Origin: Streptomyces sp. WMMC500
Lineage (GTDB): Bacteria > Actinomycetota > Actinomycetes > Streptomycetales > Streptomycetaceae
Length of the DNA: 64,000 bases
Reading direction: 5' to 3'
NCBI RefSeq assembly: GCF_027497195.1
Contig: NZ_CP114905.1
Coordinates: forward strand, 124,001-188,000
The notes below the pieces were generated by a model. It ran no database searches. It saw only the letters and a list, made by a program, of their open reading frames with translations, and had not been told where the DNA came from. A program made the translations under genes and the position numbers. Positions 33,626 to 41,619 of this stretch are shown here, one piece after another (the first letter of the stretch is position 1; every line of letters begins with the position of its first letter).

Positions 33626-35362
33626 ATGTCCGTAACCCAGACGGAAGATCCATCGCAGCGCGCGATGGGCAACCGTCCGCCCACCCGGGCGTCGACCGGC
33701 GAGCGCTTCGCCGACTGGGCCGACAGCCGTCTCGGACTGCATGGAGCCGGACGGCGGTACGCCAGGAAGGTCTTCCCTGATCACTGGTCGTTCCTGCTGG
33801 GCGAGATCGCCCTCTACAGCTTCGTCGTCATCCTGCTCACCGGCGTCTACCTGACGCTGTGGTTCAACCCCTCGATGAACGAGATCGTGTACGAGGGCTC
33901 GTACGCCCCGCTGAACGGCGTGCGGATGTCCGAGGCGTACGCCTCCACCCTGGACATCTCGTTCGACGTGCGCGGCGGCCTGCTGGTGCGTCAGATCCAC
34001 CACTGGGCAGCGCTCATCTTCATCATCGCCATGCTCGTGCACATGATGCGGCACTTCTTCACCGGCTCGTTCCGCAAGCCGCGCGAGGTCAACTGGCTGT
34101 TCGGCTGGGTGATCCTGTTCACCGCCCTCTTCGAGGGCCTCCTCGGGTACTCGCTCCCCGACGACCTGCTCTCCGGCACGGGCCTGCGCTTCGTGGAGGG
34201 CGCCACGCTCTCCACGCCGCTGATCGGGACCTACCTGTCGTTCTTCCTCTTCGGCGACGAGTTCCCCGGCCACGAGATCATTCCACGCCTCTACTCCCTG
34301 CACATCCTCGTGCTGCCGGCGCTGATGGTCGCCCTGCTGACGTTGCACCTGATCCTGGTCTTCTACCACAAGCACACCCAGTGGGGCGGCCCCGGCAAGA
34401 CGGAGAAGAACGTCGTCGGCGCGCCGTTCATGCCCGTGTACGTGGCCAAGGCCGGCGGGTTCTTCTTCCTGGTCTTCGGCGTCATCACCATCATCTCGGC
34501 GATCGCGACGATCAACCCGATCTGGAACGTCGGCCCCTACCGACCAGACCAAGTGTCGACGGGCGCGCAACCAGACTGGTATCTGGGCTTCGCCGAAGGC
34601 ATGGTGCGCGTCATGCCGGGCTGGGAGATCAACGCCTGGGGCCACACCCTCGCACTCGGGGTGTTCATCCCCATCACCGTCTTCCCGCTCATGTTCGTGG
34701 CGATCGGCGCTTACCCGTTCATCGAGGCGTGGATCACCGGCGACAAGCGCGAGCACCACCTGCTCCAGCGGCCGCGCAACGTGCCCGTGCGGACGGCACT
34801 CGGCACCTCCTGGCTGTCGCTGTACGCCCTGTTCCTGATCGGCGGCGGCAACGACATCTTCGCCACGCACTTCAACGTCTCGGTCAACAACGTCACCTGG
34901 GCCCTGCGGATCGGGGTCTTCGTGGTGCCGGTGCTCACGTTCATCCTCACCAAGCGCATCTGCCTGGCGCTGCAGCGGCGCGACCGCGACAAGGTGCTGC
35001 ACGGCCGCGAGACCGGCATGATCAAGCGGCTGCCGCACGGCGAGTACATCGAGGTGCACGAGCCGCTGTCGCCGGCCGAACTGCACAAGCTCACCTCGCA
35101 CGAGCAGCCGCAGCCGTACGAACTCCCCCCGAAGGTCGACGCCAACGGTGTCCGCCGGCCGCCGGTGAGCGTCGCGAACCGGGTGCGCGCCAAGCTGTCG
35201 CACACGATGTTCGGGCCCGGCACGTACATCCCGAAGCCGACCGCCGAGGAATACCGCGCGATCGAGCACGACCACGACGAGCACGCGGAGCTGCCGGCCG
35301 GCAGCGGACCCCGCGAGCTCGAATCCGCCGAGGAGAGCCCGGGCGGCCCCTCGTCCGGATGA
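33626..35362 (+). CDS. qcrB: cytochrome bc1 complex cytochrome b subunit, stand-alone copy
   Basis: The 578-residue membrane protein is an actinobacterial QcrB. Helix B and D heme ligands are visible in RQIHHWAALIFIIAMLVHMMRHFF and SLHILVLPALMVALLTLHLILVFYHKH, and the quinol-oxidation loop is PDWYLGFAEG. A long hydrophilic C-terminal tail (about 110 residues) is present. ATG 33626 follows GGCAGGAG. In actinobacteria qcrB normally closes the qcrCAB operon; here no Rieske protein, cytochrome cc or oxidase gene is nearby, so this is probably a second copy that swaps into the supercomplex under some condition. Confidence 0.95.
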   Translation: MSVTQTEDPSQRAMGNRPPTRASTGERFADWADSRLGLHGAGRRYARKVFPDHWSFLLGEIALYSFVVILLTGVYLTLWFNPSMNEIVYEGSYAPLNGVRMSEAYASTLDISFDVRGGLLVRQIHHWAALIFIIAMLVHMMRHFFTGSFRKPREVNWLFGWVILFTALFEGLLGYSLPDDLLSGTGLRFVEGATLSTPLIGTYLSFFLFGDEFPGHEIIPRLYSLHILVLPALMVALLTLHLILVFYHKHTQWGGPGKTEKNVVGAPFMPVYVAKAGGFFFLVFGVITIISAIATINPIWNVGPYRPDQVSTGAQPDWYLGFAEGMVRVMPGWEINAWGHTLALGVFIPITVFPLMFVAIGAYPFIEAWITGDKREHHLLQRPRNVPVRTALGTSWLSLYALFLIGGGNDIFATHFNVSVNNVTWALRIGVFVVPVLTFILTKRICLALQRRDRDKVLHGRETGMIKRLPHGEYIEVHEPLSPAELHKLTSHEQPQPYELPPKVDANGVRRPPVSVANRVRAKLSHTMFGPGTYIPKPTAEEYRAIEHDHDEHAELPAGSGPRELESAEESPGGPSSG

Positions 35363-35447
35363 GGTACGGCCCCCCGACGGCCCTCATCCGGGACTGAAGT
35401 AGGCCCCCGACCGGGTGGGGCGCGGACCCCCGACCGCGCCCCACCCG
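35355..35447 (+). terminator. two strong hairpins after qcrB
   Basis: Two perfect inverted repeats follow one another: a 10-bp stem at 35355-35364/35382-35391 that overlaps the qcrB stop codon, and a 14-bp stem at 35412-35425/35434-35447 with an 8-base loop. They separate qcrB from the iron-regulated operon. Confidence 0.75.
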
Positions 35448-35452
35448 ACTTC

Positions 35453-35471
35453 TTTGGTTAGGCTACCCTAA
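35453..35471 (+). promoter_or_regulatory. iron box upstream of the acylase/acyltransferase operon
   Basis: TTTGGTTAGGCTACCCTAA matches 17 of 19 positions of the actinobacterial iron box TTAGGTTAGGCTAACCTAA. It is 16 bases upstream of GTG 35488, where it would overlap the promoter or transcription start, so DmdR-type repression by iron is expected. Confidence 0.88.
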
Positions 35472-35487
35472 GTTTCTTCGAGCGAGG

Positions 35488-37629
35488 GTGGCGACGGCGT
35501 TGAGCATCGAGGTATACCGCGACTCCTGGGGCATCCCCCACATCCGCGCCGCCGACCCCCGCGAACTCGCCCACGCCCAGGGGCGGGTCACCGCCTTCGA
35601 CCGTGCGTGGCAACTGGAGGTCGAGCGGCACCGCGCCGCCGGCACCTCCGCCGCCTTCCTGGGCACGGCGGCCCGCGACTGGGACGTCTTCGCCCGCCGC
35701 GTCCGGCTGGACGACACCGCCCGCCGCTGCTTCCGGCACCTGGCGGAAGAGGACCGCGAGACCGCCGGCTGGGTGTCGTCGTACGTCGACGGCGTCAACG
35801 CCGGGCTCGCGGAAGGCGCCGCGCGGGCGCCGGAGTTCGCGGCCACCGGTCTCGTGCCCGGCCGCTGGTCGCCGTGGACGCCGCTGGCCGTGTGGCTGTC
35901 CACCCACATCCTCTTCGCCGGCTTCCCCGCCAAGCTGTGGCGCCGGACGGTCGCCGAAAGGCTGGGCGCGGAGGCGGTGGAGCTGTTCGCCACGGACGGG
36001 CCGGGCACCGCGGGCAGCAACGGCTGGCTGCTGTCCGGGGCGCGGACCGCGGGCGGCGGTGCGCTGATCGCCGGGGACCCGCACCGGTTCATCGAGAACC
36101 CCGGGGTCTACCAGCAGATCCATCTGGCCTGCCCGGAGTACGACGTCGTCGGCTTCGCCGTCCCGGGCGTCCCCGGGCTGCCGCACTTCGGCCACACCGG
36201 CGGCGTCGCCTGGGCCATCACCAACGCCATGGCCGACTACCAGGACCTCTACCGCGAACGGCTGCGCCGCCGCGCGGGGCGCATCGAGGCGCTGGGCCCC
36301 GACGGCTGGGAGCCCGCGGCGGCGCACGCCGAGACCGTCGAGGTGGCGGGCGCCGAGCCAGCCGTGGTCGAGGTGGTCGAGACCGGCCGCGGCCCGGTGC
36401 TCGCCGAGGTGCCGGGCGGTGCGGCGGGCGGTGCGGCGGACGGCGAGTGGGAGGCGCTGAGCCTGCGGTATCCGCCGCGGGTGTACGGGGACCTCGGCTT
36501 CTCGGCGCTGCCCGCGCTGCTCGCGGCCCGCCGCGTCGCCGACGTGGACGCGGCGCTGGACCGCTGGGTGGAGCCGGTCAACGTGGTGCTCGCCGCCGAC
36601 ACCGAAGGCGGGTTGCTGCACCGCGTCGCCGGTACGGTGCCGGTGCGCGACGGGGCCAGCATGCGCGGTGTCGTACCGGCGTGGGAGCCGGCGTACGCGT
36701 GGCGCGGGCGGCACGCGCCGATGCCGTCCGTGCCCGTGGCCGGCGGCATCGCGGTGATGGCCAACGAGCGCGGCCCGGCCGCCCCGTTCGGCGCCGAGTT
36801 CGCCCCGCCGCACCGCGCGGAGCGCATCCGCGAACTCCTCGACGGCGGCGGGACCTGGCGCGCCGGGGACATGGCCGCCGTGCACACCGACACCTTCGCC
36901 GCCGCGGCCCGCCCGCTGCTCGCTCTGCTCGCCGGAGTCGACGGACTGGGGCCCGCCGCCGCGGAGTTGCGCGACCGGCTGCTGCGCTGGGATCTGCGGA
37001 TGGACGCGGGCAGCACCGACGCGCTGGCGTACGCGCGGCTGCGCTCCGCCGTCGTCCGCGCCCTGGCCGCGCACCCAGCGCTGGCGCCGCTGGCCGACCC
37101 GCCCCCGTACCCCGCGCTGCTGCTGCCCTGGCTGGACCTGCGCACCCGGATCGCGTACGCCCTGGGCACCCTGCTCACCACCGACCGGCTGCCGGAGATC
37201 GACCGGCCCGCGCTGGTGCGGGCCGCCGCCGAGGAGGCCGCGGCGCAGCTCGCGGGGGCGGCGCCGGGCGAGCCGGCGACCTGGGGCGAGGCGCACCGGC
37301 TGGCGCCCTGGCAGGCGCTGCCCGGCGGCCCCGGGAATCGCGGCGACGCCGGGGACGAGCCGTGGCCGGGCCTGGCCGGCGACCACGACTGCGTGCTGGC
37401 CACCGCCGCCGTCCCGGGCGTCACCGACCTGTGCGCCCGGGGCCCGGCCGCCCGCTACGTCTGGGACGTCGCCCGCCGCGGGGAGAGCCGCTGGGTGGTC
37501 CCCTTCGGCGCCTGCGGCGTCCCCGGCTCCCCGCACCACCGCGACCAGCTCGGGCCGTGGCTGCGCGGCGAGCTGGTTCCCGTACTCACCGACTGGCAGG
37601 CCCTCGAGGAGTCCCATGCCGACCGCTGA
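35488..37629 (+). CDS. penicillin-acylase-like Ntn hydrolase (DesG-like)
   Basis: The 713-residue protein is a penicillin amidase family member: N-terminal VYRDSWGIPHIRA, the self-cleavage/nucleophile site GTAGSNGWLLSG with Ser177, and GDPHRFIENPGVYQQIHLACPEYDVVGFAVPGVPGLPHFGHTGGVAWAITN in the beta chain. It has no signal peptide, unlike periplasmic penicillin acylases, so it would act in the cytoplasm on an amide. It lies behind an iron box and overlaps by 14 bases an IucB-type acyltransferase, the pairing reported for desG-desH in some Streptomyces desferrioxamine clusters. GTG 35488 has a weak ribosome site; TTG 35500 is an alternative. Confidence 0.88.
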   Translation: MATALSIEVYRDSWGIPHIRAADPRELAHAQGRVTAFDRAWQLEVERHRAAGTSAAFLGTAARDWDVFARRVRLDDTARRCFRHLAEEDRETAGWVSSYVDGVNAGLAEGAARAPEFAATGLVPGRWSPWTPLAVWLSTHILFAGFPAKLWRRTVAERLGAEAVELFATDGPGTAGSNGWLLSGARTAGGGALIAGDPHRFIENPGVYQQIHLACPEYDVVGFAVPGVPGLPHFGHTGGVAWAITNAMADYQDLYRERLRRRAGRIEALGPDGWEPAAAHAETVEVAGAEPAVVEVVETGRGPVLAEVPGGAAGGAADGEWEALSLRYPPRVYGDLGFSALPALLAARRVADVDAALDRWVEPVNVVLAADTEGGLLHRVAGTVPVRDGASMRGVVPAWEPAYAWRGRHAPMPSVPVAGGIAVMANERGPAAPFGAEFAPPHRAERIRELLDGGGTWRAGDMAAVHTDTFAAAARPLLALLAGVDGLGPAAAELRDRLLRWDLRMDAGSTDALAYARLRSAVVRALAAHPALAPLADPPPYPALLLPWLDLRTRIAYALGTLLTTDRLPEIDRPALVRAAAEEAAAQLAGAAPGEPATWGEAHRLAPWQALPGGPGNRGDAGDEPWPGLAGDHDCVLATAAVPGVTDLCARGPAARYVWDVARRGESRWVVPFGACGVPGSPHHRDQLGPWLRGELVPVLTDWQALEESHADR

Positions 37630-38218
37630 TCCCGCGCCCCGCGACCGGGCGCCGCGCTACGAGCAGAAGGTCGACGGCTTCGGCGCCGTCCGGATCGTGC
37701 CCGTCGTCCCGGACGCGGACGCCGGCCTGCTGCACGGCTGGGTCACCGCGGAACGCGCCCGCTTCTGGGGCATGACCGGGCTGAGCCGCGAGCAGGTGCG
37801 CGACGTCTACGCGCACATGGACACGCTCCCCACCCACCACGCCCACCTGATGGTGCTGGGCGGCGAGCCGGTCGCGCTGCTGCAGACGTACGACCCGGCC
37901 GCCGACCGGGTCTCGGAGTGCTACCCGGCCGAGCCCGGCGACCTCGGCCTGCACCTGTTGGTCGGCCCGGCGGACGGCGGTGCGCGGTCCGGTTTCACGG
38001 GCGCGCTGATGCGGGTCATCACCGGCTTCGCCGCGGCCGGGGGCGCACGGCGCCTGGTCCTGGAGCCGGACGCGGACAACGGTCGCGCCATCGCCCGGAT
38101 GCGCCGCGAGGGCTTCACGGTGGGCCCGGAGGTCACGCTGCCGGAGGTGGACCTCCCGGAGGTGTACCTGCCGCCGAAGCGCGCCAGGCTGGCCCTGCGC
38201 CCGGTGGCCGGCGGCTGA
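37616..38218 (+). CDS. siderophore N-acyltransferase, IucB/AlcB-type GNAT (DesH-like)
   Basis: The 200-residue protein matches the siderophore acetyltransferase branch of GNAT enzymes that acylate hydroxylated diamines: WVTAERARFWGMTGLSREQVRDVYAHM near residue 42, GEPVALLQTYDP, GDLGLHLLVGP, and GFTGALMRVITGFAAAGGARRLVLEPDADN containing the acyl-CoA loop. It would transfer an acyl group from CoA to an N-hydroxy or amino group of a siderophore precursor. ATG 37616 lies inside the acylase gene, so the two are translationally coupled and share the iron box. The desferrioxamine core genes desABCD are not in this window. Confidence 0.85.
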   Translation: MPTADPAPRDRAPRYEQKVDGFGAVRIVPVVPDADAGLLHGWVTAERARFWGMTGLSREQVRDVYAHMDTLPTHHAHLMVLGGEPVALLQTYDPAADRVSECYPAEPGDLGLHLLVGPADGGARSGFTGALMRVITGFAAAGGARRLVLEPDADNGRAIARMRREGFTVGPEVTLPEVDLPEVYLPPKRARLALRPVAGG

Positions 38219-38220
38219 CC

Positions 38221-38448
38221 GGTCGGCTCTCCCGCCGGCGGCCGACCGGTCAGCCTCCCCCGCCGCCGGCACCGTCCCGCGGCGGCAGGCTGCGGCGGCA
38301 GGGGCTGCTCGCGGGCACCTGGTGCCTCGACCCCGGCGAGACGCTCTCCCCGGGCCAGGCCGACGAGCTGACCCGGGTCGCCGCCGCGTACCCGTGGCTG
38401 ACCGACGACGACCTCGTGAAGGAGCACCTGGATGACCGGCTCCGCTGA
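38221..38448 (+). other. start-less protein-like stretch, possible gene remnant
   Basis: Between the acyltransferase stop and the dehydrogenase start one frame reads GLLAGTWCLDPGETLSPGQ and then ADELTRVAAAYPWLTDDDLVKEH before TGA 38446-38448, with normal-looking codon bias. There is no ATG, GTG or TTG in that frame between the previous stop codon region and the conserved-looking part. It could be the end of a decayed gene, a frameshifted extension of the acyltransferase, or chance; it also contains the ribosome-binding site of the next gene. I do not recognise a family. Confidence 0.3.
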
Positions 38449-39469
38449 CCCGGGCGGTACGCAGACCACCACCCGGGACCGGGTGGTGGTCTGCGTACCG
38501 CCCGCGCTGCGCGCGCAGTTCTTCACCGCCGGCGTGTGGCGGCGGCTGGCGGACGCCGCGGAGCTGACCGTGCTGGACGACCACGGTGACCGGGCGGCGC
38601 TGGCCGCCGCCCTGCCCGGGGCCCGGGCGCTGGTCACCGCATGGGGGGCGCCGCGGTTGGACGCCGGGCTCCTCTCGGTGGCCGACCGCCTCGAACTCCT
38701 CGCGCACACCGGCTCCGCCGTCGCCCCGTACGTCACCGAGGACGCCTTCCTGCGCGGCGTCACGGTCACGCAGGCCGGCGACGCGATGGCCCGGCCGGTG
38801 GCCGAGGTCGCGCTCGCCTTCACCCTCGCCCTGCTGCACCGGATCCACCGCTTCGACCACGCGATGCGCGGCGGCGCGGACTGGGAGAGCGCGGGGCAGG
38901 CGCCGCCGCGGCACGAGCTGGGTGCGAGCGCGGTGGGCGTCATCGGCGCGTCCCGCACGGGCCGCGCGTACATCGAGCTGGTCCGGGCGTGCGGCGCCCG
39001 GGTGGCGGTGACGGACCCGTATCTGCCGGAGGGGGAGGCGGCGGAGCTGGGGGTGCGGGTCCTGCCGCTGGACGAGTTGCTGCGCACCAGCCGGGTCGTC
39101 GCCGTGCACGCCCCGGCCACGGAGGCGACGAGGCGGCTGCTCGGCGCCCCGGAGCTGGCGCTGCTGCCGGACGGGGCGGGGCTGGTGAACACCGCGCGTT
39201 CCTGGCTCGTGGACGAGGACGCGCTGCTGGCGGAGCTGCGCACCGGTCGCATCGACGCGGCCCTGGACGTCTTCGACGCCGAGCCGCTGCCGGCCGGCCA
39301 CCCGTTCCGGCGGCTGCCGAACGTGCTGCTGACCCCGCACCGGGCGGCGGGCACGAAGGAGTGCCACGAACGGCTCGGCGCGTCGGCGGTCGCCGAGGTG
39401 CTGCGGCTGCTGGCGGGCGAGGAGCCGCTGTACCCGGTGGACGCCACGGCGCTGACCCGGCTGTTCTGA
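38432..39469 (+). CDS. D-isomer-specific 2-hydroxyacid dehydrogenase
   Basis: The 345-residue protein has the family's NAD-binding domain (ASAVGVIGASRTGRAYIELVRACGARVAVTDPYL) and the catalytic triad Arg in LVNTARSWLVDED, Glu in DVFDAEPLP and His in LLTPHRAAGTKE. These enzymes reduce 2-keto acids to D-2-hydroxyacids in the cytoplasm. ATG 38432 is preceded by AAGGAG seven bases away, a strong site. Residues about 7-25 are encoded inside the 24-bp inverted repeat, and they lie before the conserved fold (VVVCVPPALRAQFF), so GTG codons at 38483 or 38486 are possible alternative starts. It may belong to the iron-box operon, but the hairpin could uncouple it. Confidence 0.88.
   Translation: MTGSADPGGTQTTTRDRVVVCVPPALRAQFFTAGVWRRLADAAELTVLDDHGDRAALAAALPGARALVTAWGAPRLDAGLLSVADRLELLAHTGSAVAPYVTEDAFLRGVTVTQAGDAMARPVAEVALAFTLALLHRIHRFDHAMRGGADWESAGQAPPRHELGASAVGVIGASRTGRAYIELVRACGARVAVTDPYLPEGEAAELGVRVLPLDELLRTSRVVAVHAPATEATRRLLGAPELALLPDGAGLVNTARSWLVDEDALLAELRTGRIDAALDVFDAEPLPAGHPFRRLPNVLLTPHRAAGTKECHERLGASAVAEVLRLLAGEEPLYPVDATALTRLF
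38451..38504. repeat. 24-bp perfect inverted repeat inside the dehydrogenase 5' end
   Basis: Positions 38451-38474 are the exact reverse complement of 38481-38504, separated by six bases (38475-38480) of which the outer two pairs can also pair. The arms read CGGGCGGTACGCAG... and ...CTGCGTACCGCCCG. In RNA this is one very stable hairpin beginning 17 bases after the ATG. Confidence 0.95.
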
Positions 39470-39533
39470 ACCGGGCCGGCGGGCCCTCGTAACTGCTTGA
39501 CCGGGCTCCTGCGGCGGATGGCAGGATCCGGGC

Positions 39534-40412
39534 ATGGAACCGCAGGTGCCCCCGCCGGAGCCGGACCTGCCCTGGCTCGGCCCGCCGATCGACGCCCGCC
39601 CGCTGTTCGCCCCCGAGCAGCGCGCGCTCCTGGCCACGCTGCACGCGCTCCGGCCGGACGACTGGCAGCGCGCGGCGGTGCCCGGCTGGACGGTGCACGA
39701 CGTGGCGGCGCACCTGCTGGGCGACTTCTACGGCCGCCTCGCCCGCGAGCGCGACGGCCACACGGGCGGCCCGGCCCCCGCGCCGGGCGAGCCGCTGGCG
39801 GCGTTCATCCACCGCATCAACCAGGAGTGGGTGGATGCCCACGCCCGCGTCAGCCCCGCGTCCCTGACCGGCGCGCTCGAAGTGGCCGGCGCCGGAATCG
39901 CCGCCCACTTCACGGCCGACGCGCTGCGCGGCACTTCGCTGGGCGTGTCGTGGGCGGGCGCCGAGCCGGCCCCGCGCTGGCTCGACGTGGCGCGAGACTT
40001 CACCGAGTTCTGGACGCACCGGCAGCAGATCCGGCACGCCGCCGGGCTGCCCACCGACTCCGCGTCCGGTCCGCTGGCCGCGGTGCTCGACACCTTCATG
40101 CGCGCGCTGCCGCACACCCTGCGCGACACCGCCGCGCCGCCCGGGACGCGGGTCCGGATGGCGGTGACCGACCCGGCCGGCGCCTGGACGGCGACGGCAA
40201 CCGGGCCGGCTCCGGAGAGTGGCACCCGCTGGTCCCTTGCCGCCCCGCACGGGGACGGCGAGCCGGACGCGCTGGTGCGGCTGGATGCGGAGACCGCCTG
40301 GCGGCTGTGCGTACGGGGCGTGGAGCCGGCGGCGGCCCTCGCCCGGGCCGAGGTCCGCGGCGACCGGGCCCTTGCCGAGGCCGCCTGCGGCATCGTGTCG
40401 ATCATCCGCTGA
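39534..40412 (+). CDS. maleylpyruvate isomerase-family (mycothiol-dependent) protein
   Basis: The 292-residue protein has a DinB-like four-helix bundle of the mycothiol-dependent enzyme group: GWTVHDVAAHLLGDFYGRL near residue 45 with the first metal His, and EFWTHRQQIRHAAG near 165 with the others, followed by the MDMPI C-terminal domain (VRLDAETAWRLCVRGVEPAAAL). Members use the low-molecular-weight thiol mycothiol for isomerisation or detoxification. The substrate is unknown. It is a single gene starting at ATG 39534. Confidence 0.85.
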   Translation: MEPQVPPPEPDLPWLGPPIDARPLFAPEQRALLATLHALRPDDWQRAAVPGWTVHDVAAHLLGDFYGRLARERDGHTGGPAPAPGEPLAAFIHRINQEWVDAHARVSPASLTGALEVAGAGIAAHFTADALRGTSLGVSWAGAEPAPRWLDVARDFTEFWTHRQQIRHAAGLPTDSASGPLAAVLDTFMRALPHTLRDTAAPPGTRVRMAVTDPAGAWTATATGPAPESGTRWSLAAPHGDGEPDALVRLDAETAWRLCVRGVEPAAALARAEVRGDRALAEAACGIVSIIR

Positions 40413-40531
40413 CCGGCGCCGCCGGCCTCATCACACTGAGTCAGTGAATACCATCTCTTGCCCCTTTTCTCATCGAATCTTCATCTGATTCCCAGTCGTT
40501 TCCGAGTCCCGGCCGCCTAGCCTCCGGCAGC

Positions 40532-41431
40532 GTGCCGAGAAAACTCCCCGCCCCGCGCTCCGCCGCGGCGTCCGCGGTCACGCTGGCCGTGCTCGCCGGC
40601 GCCGCGGCGTCCTCCGCTCCCGTCGCGGAGGGGGCCGCGGAGATCGCACGCGCTCCCCGCACGCTCTACGTCCACCACTCCCCCGGGGCCGCCGAGGCCG
40701 CCGCCCCGTCCCCGGACGAGGCCGTGACGAAGGCGCTGAAGGCGCTGCCGGAGGCGCCCGGGACGTACGACGTCGCGGTGGCGGATCTCGACACCGGCGC
40801 CCGGGCCACGTACGCCTCGGGCAAGGGAGCGTTCGACACCGCGAGCATCGTCAAGGTCGACATACTCGCCGCCCTGCTGCTGCAGGCCCAGGACGAGGGC
40901 AGAGCACTGAGCGCCGGGCAGGAGAAGCGGGCCGCGGCGATGATACGCAGCAGCGACAACGACGCCACCGACGCGCTCTGGGCCGAGATCGGCGGCGGCG
41001 CCGGCCTCGACGAGGCCAACCGCCGCCTCGGCCTGACCGGGACCGAGCCCGGTGACGGCGGCACCTGGGGACTGACGCAGACGACCGCGTCCGATCAGTT
41101 GGCGCTGCTCGAAGCGGTGTACGGCGACGGCGGCTCGCCGCTCAGCGACGACTCGCGCCACTACGTCGAGAAGCTGATGACCACGGTGGTCGGGGACCAG
41201 CGCTGGGGCGTGTCCGCGGCGGCGGACGACGCCGGCGAGGCGGCGCTGAAGAACGGCTGGCTGCCGCGCTCGGCGACCGGGCTGTGGGACGTCAACAGCA
41301 TCGGCCGCGTCGAGCACCGCGGCCACACGCTCCTGGTCGCCGTCCTCTCCGACGGCCACGCCTCGTACCGCGCGGGGATCGACGTCGTCGAGAACGTCAC
41401 GACGGCGGCGGCGAACGCGCTCCGTGACTGA
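40532..41431 (+). CDS. secreted class A beta-lactamase-fold serine hydrolase
   Basis: The 299-residue protein has a signal sequence (SAAASAVTLAVLAGAAASSAPVAEG) and the penicillin-binding fold motifs Ser105-x-x-Lys108 (TASIVKV), Ser141-Asp142-Asn143 (RSSDNDAT) and Lys240-Asn-Gly (ALKNGWLPR) in place of KTG. The omega-loop Glu of true class A enzymes (ExxLN) is not found; the region reads TGTEPGDGGTWG. It is therefore likely a related esterase or penicillin-binding hydrolase rather than an efficient beta-lactamase. It is exported by its leader; GTG 40532 is the start. Confidence 0.85.
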   Translation: MPRKLPAPRSAAASAVTLAVLAGAAASSAPVAEGAAEIARAPRTLYVHHSPGAAEAAAPSPDEAVTKALKALPEAPGTYDVAVADLDTGARATYASGKGAFDTASIVKVDILAALLLQAQDEGRALSAGQEKRAAAMIRSSDNDATDALWAEIGGGAGLDEANRRLGLTGTEPGDGGTWGLTQTTASDQLALLEAVYGDGGSPLSDDSRHYVEKLMTTVVGDQRWGVSAAADDAGEAALKNGWLPRSATGLWDVNSIGRVEHRGHTLLVAVLSDGHASYRAGIDVVENVTTAAANALRD

Positions 41432-41505
41432 TCGGCCGCCACCCGCATCCGCGGGGCCGGCGCGGGCGGGTCCGCGCGGTCCGTATGCCGGAATTGCCGG
41501 GGGAC

Positions 41506-41549
41506 GTGCACCTGTCCTTGCGGATGAATGTGCATCTGTACTTGCATCC
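41506..41549. repeat. imperfect direct repeat upstream of the HATPase gene
   Basis: GTGCACCTGTCCTTGC (41506-41521) and GTGCATCTGTACTTGC (41530-41545) match at 14 of 16 positions and start 24 bases apart. They lie 70-115 bases upstream of ATG 41620 and may be a regulator-binding site. Confidence 0.6.
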
Positions 41550-41619
41550 AGAGGTCGATATCACTCACCATTGAACAACCGGCGCGTTCCAAGACGACAT
41601 CACCGATCGGGGAATTGGC

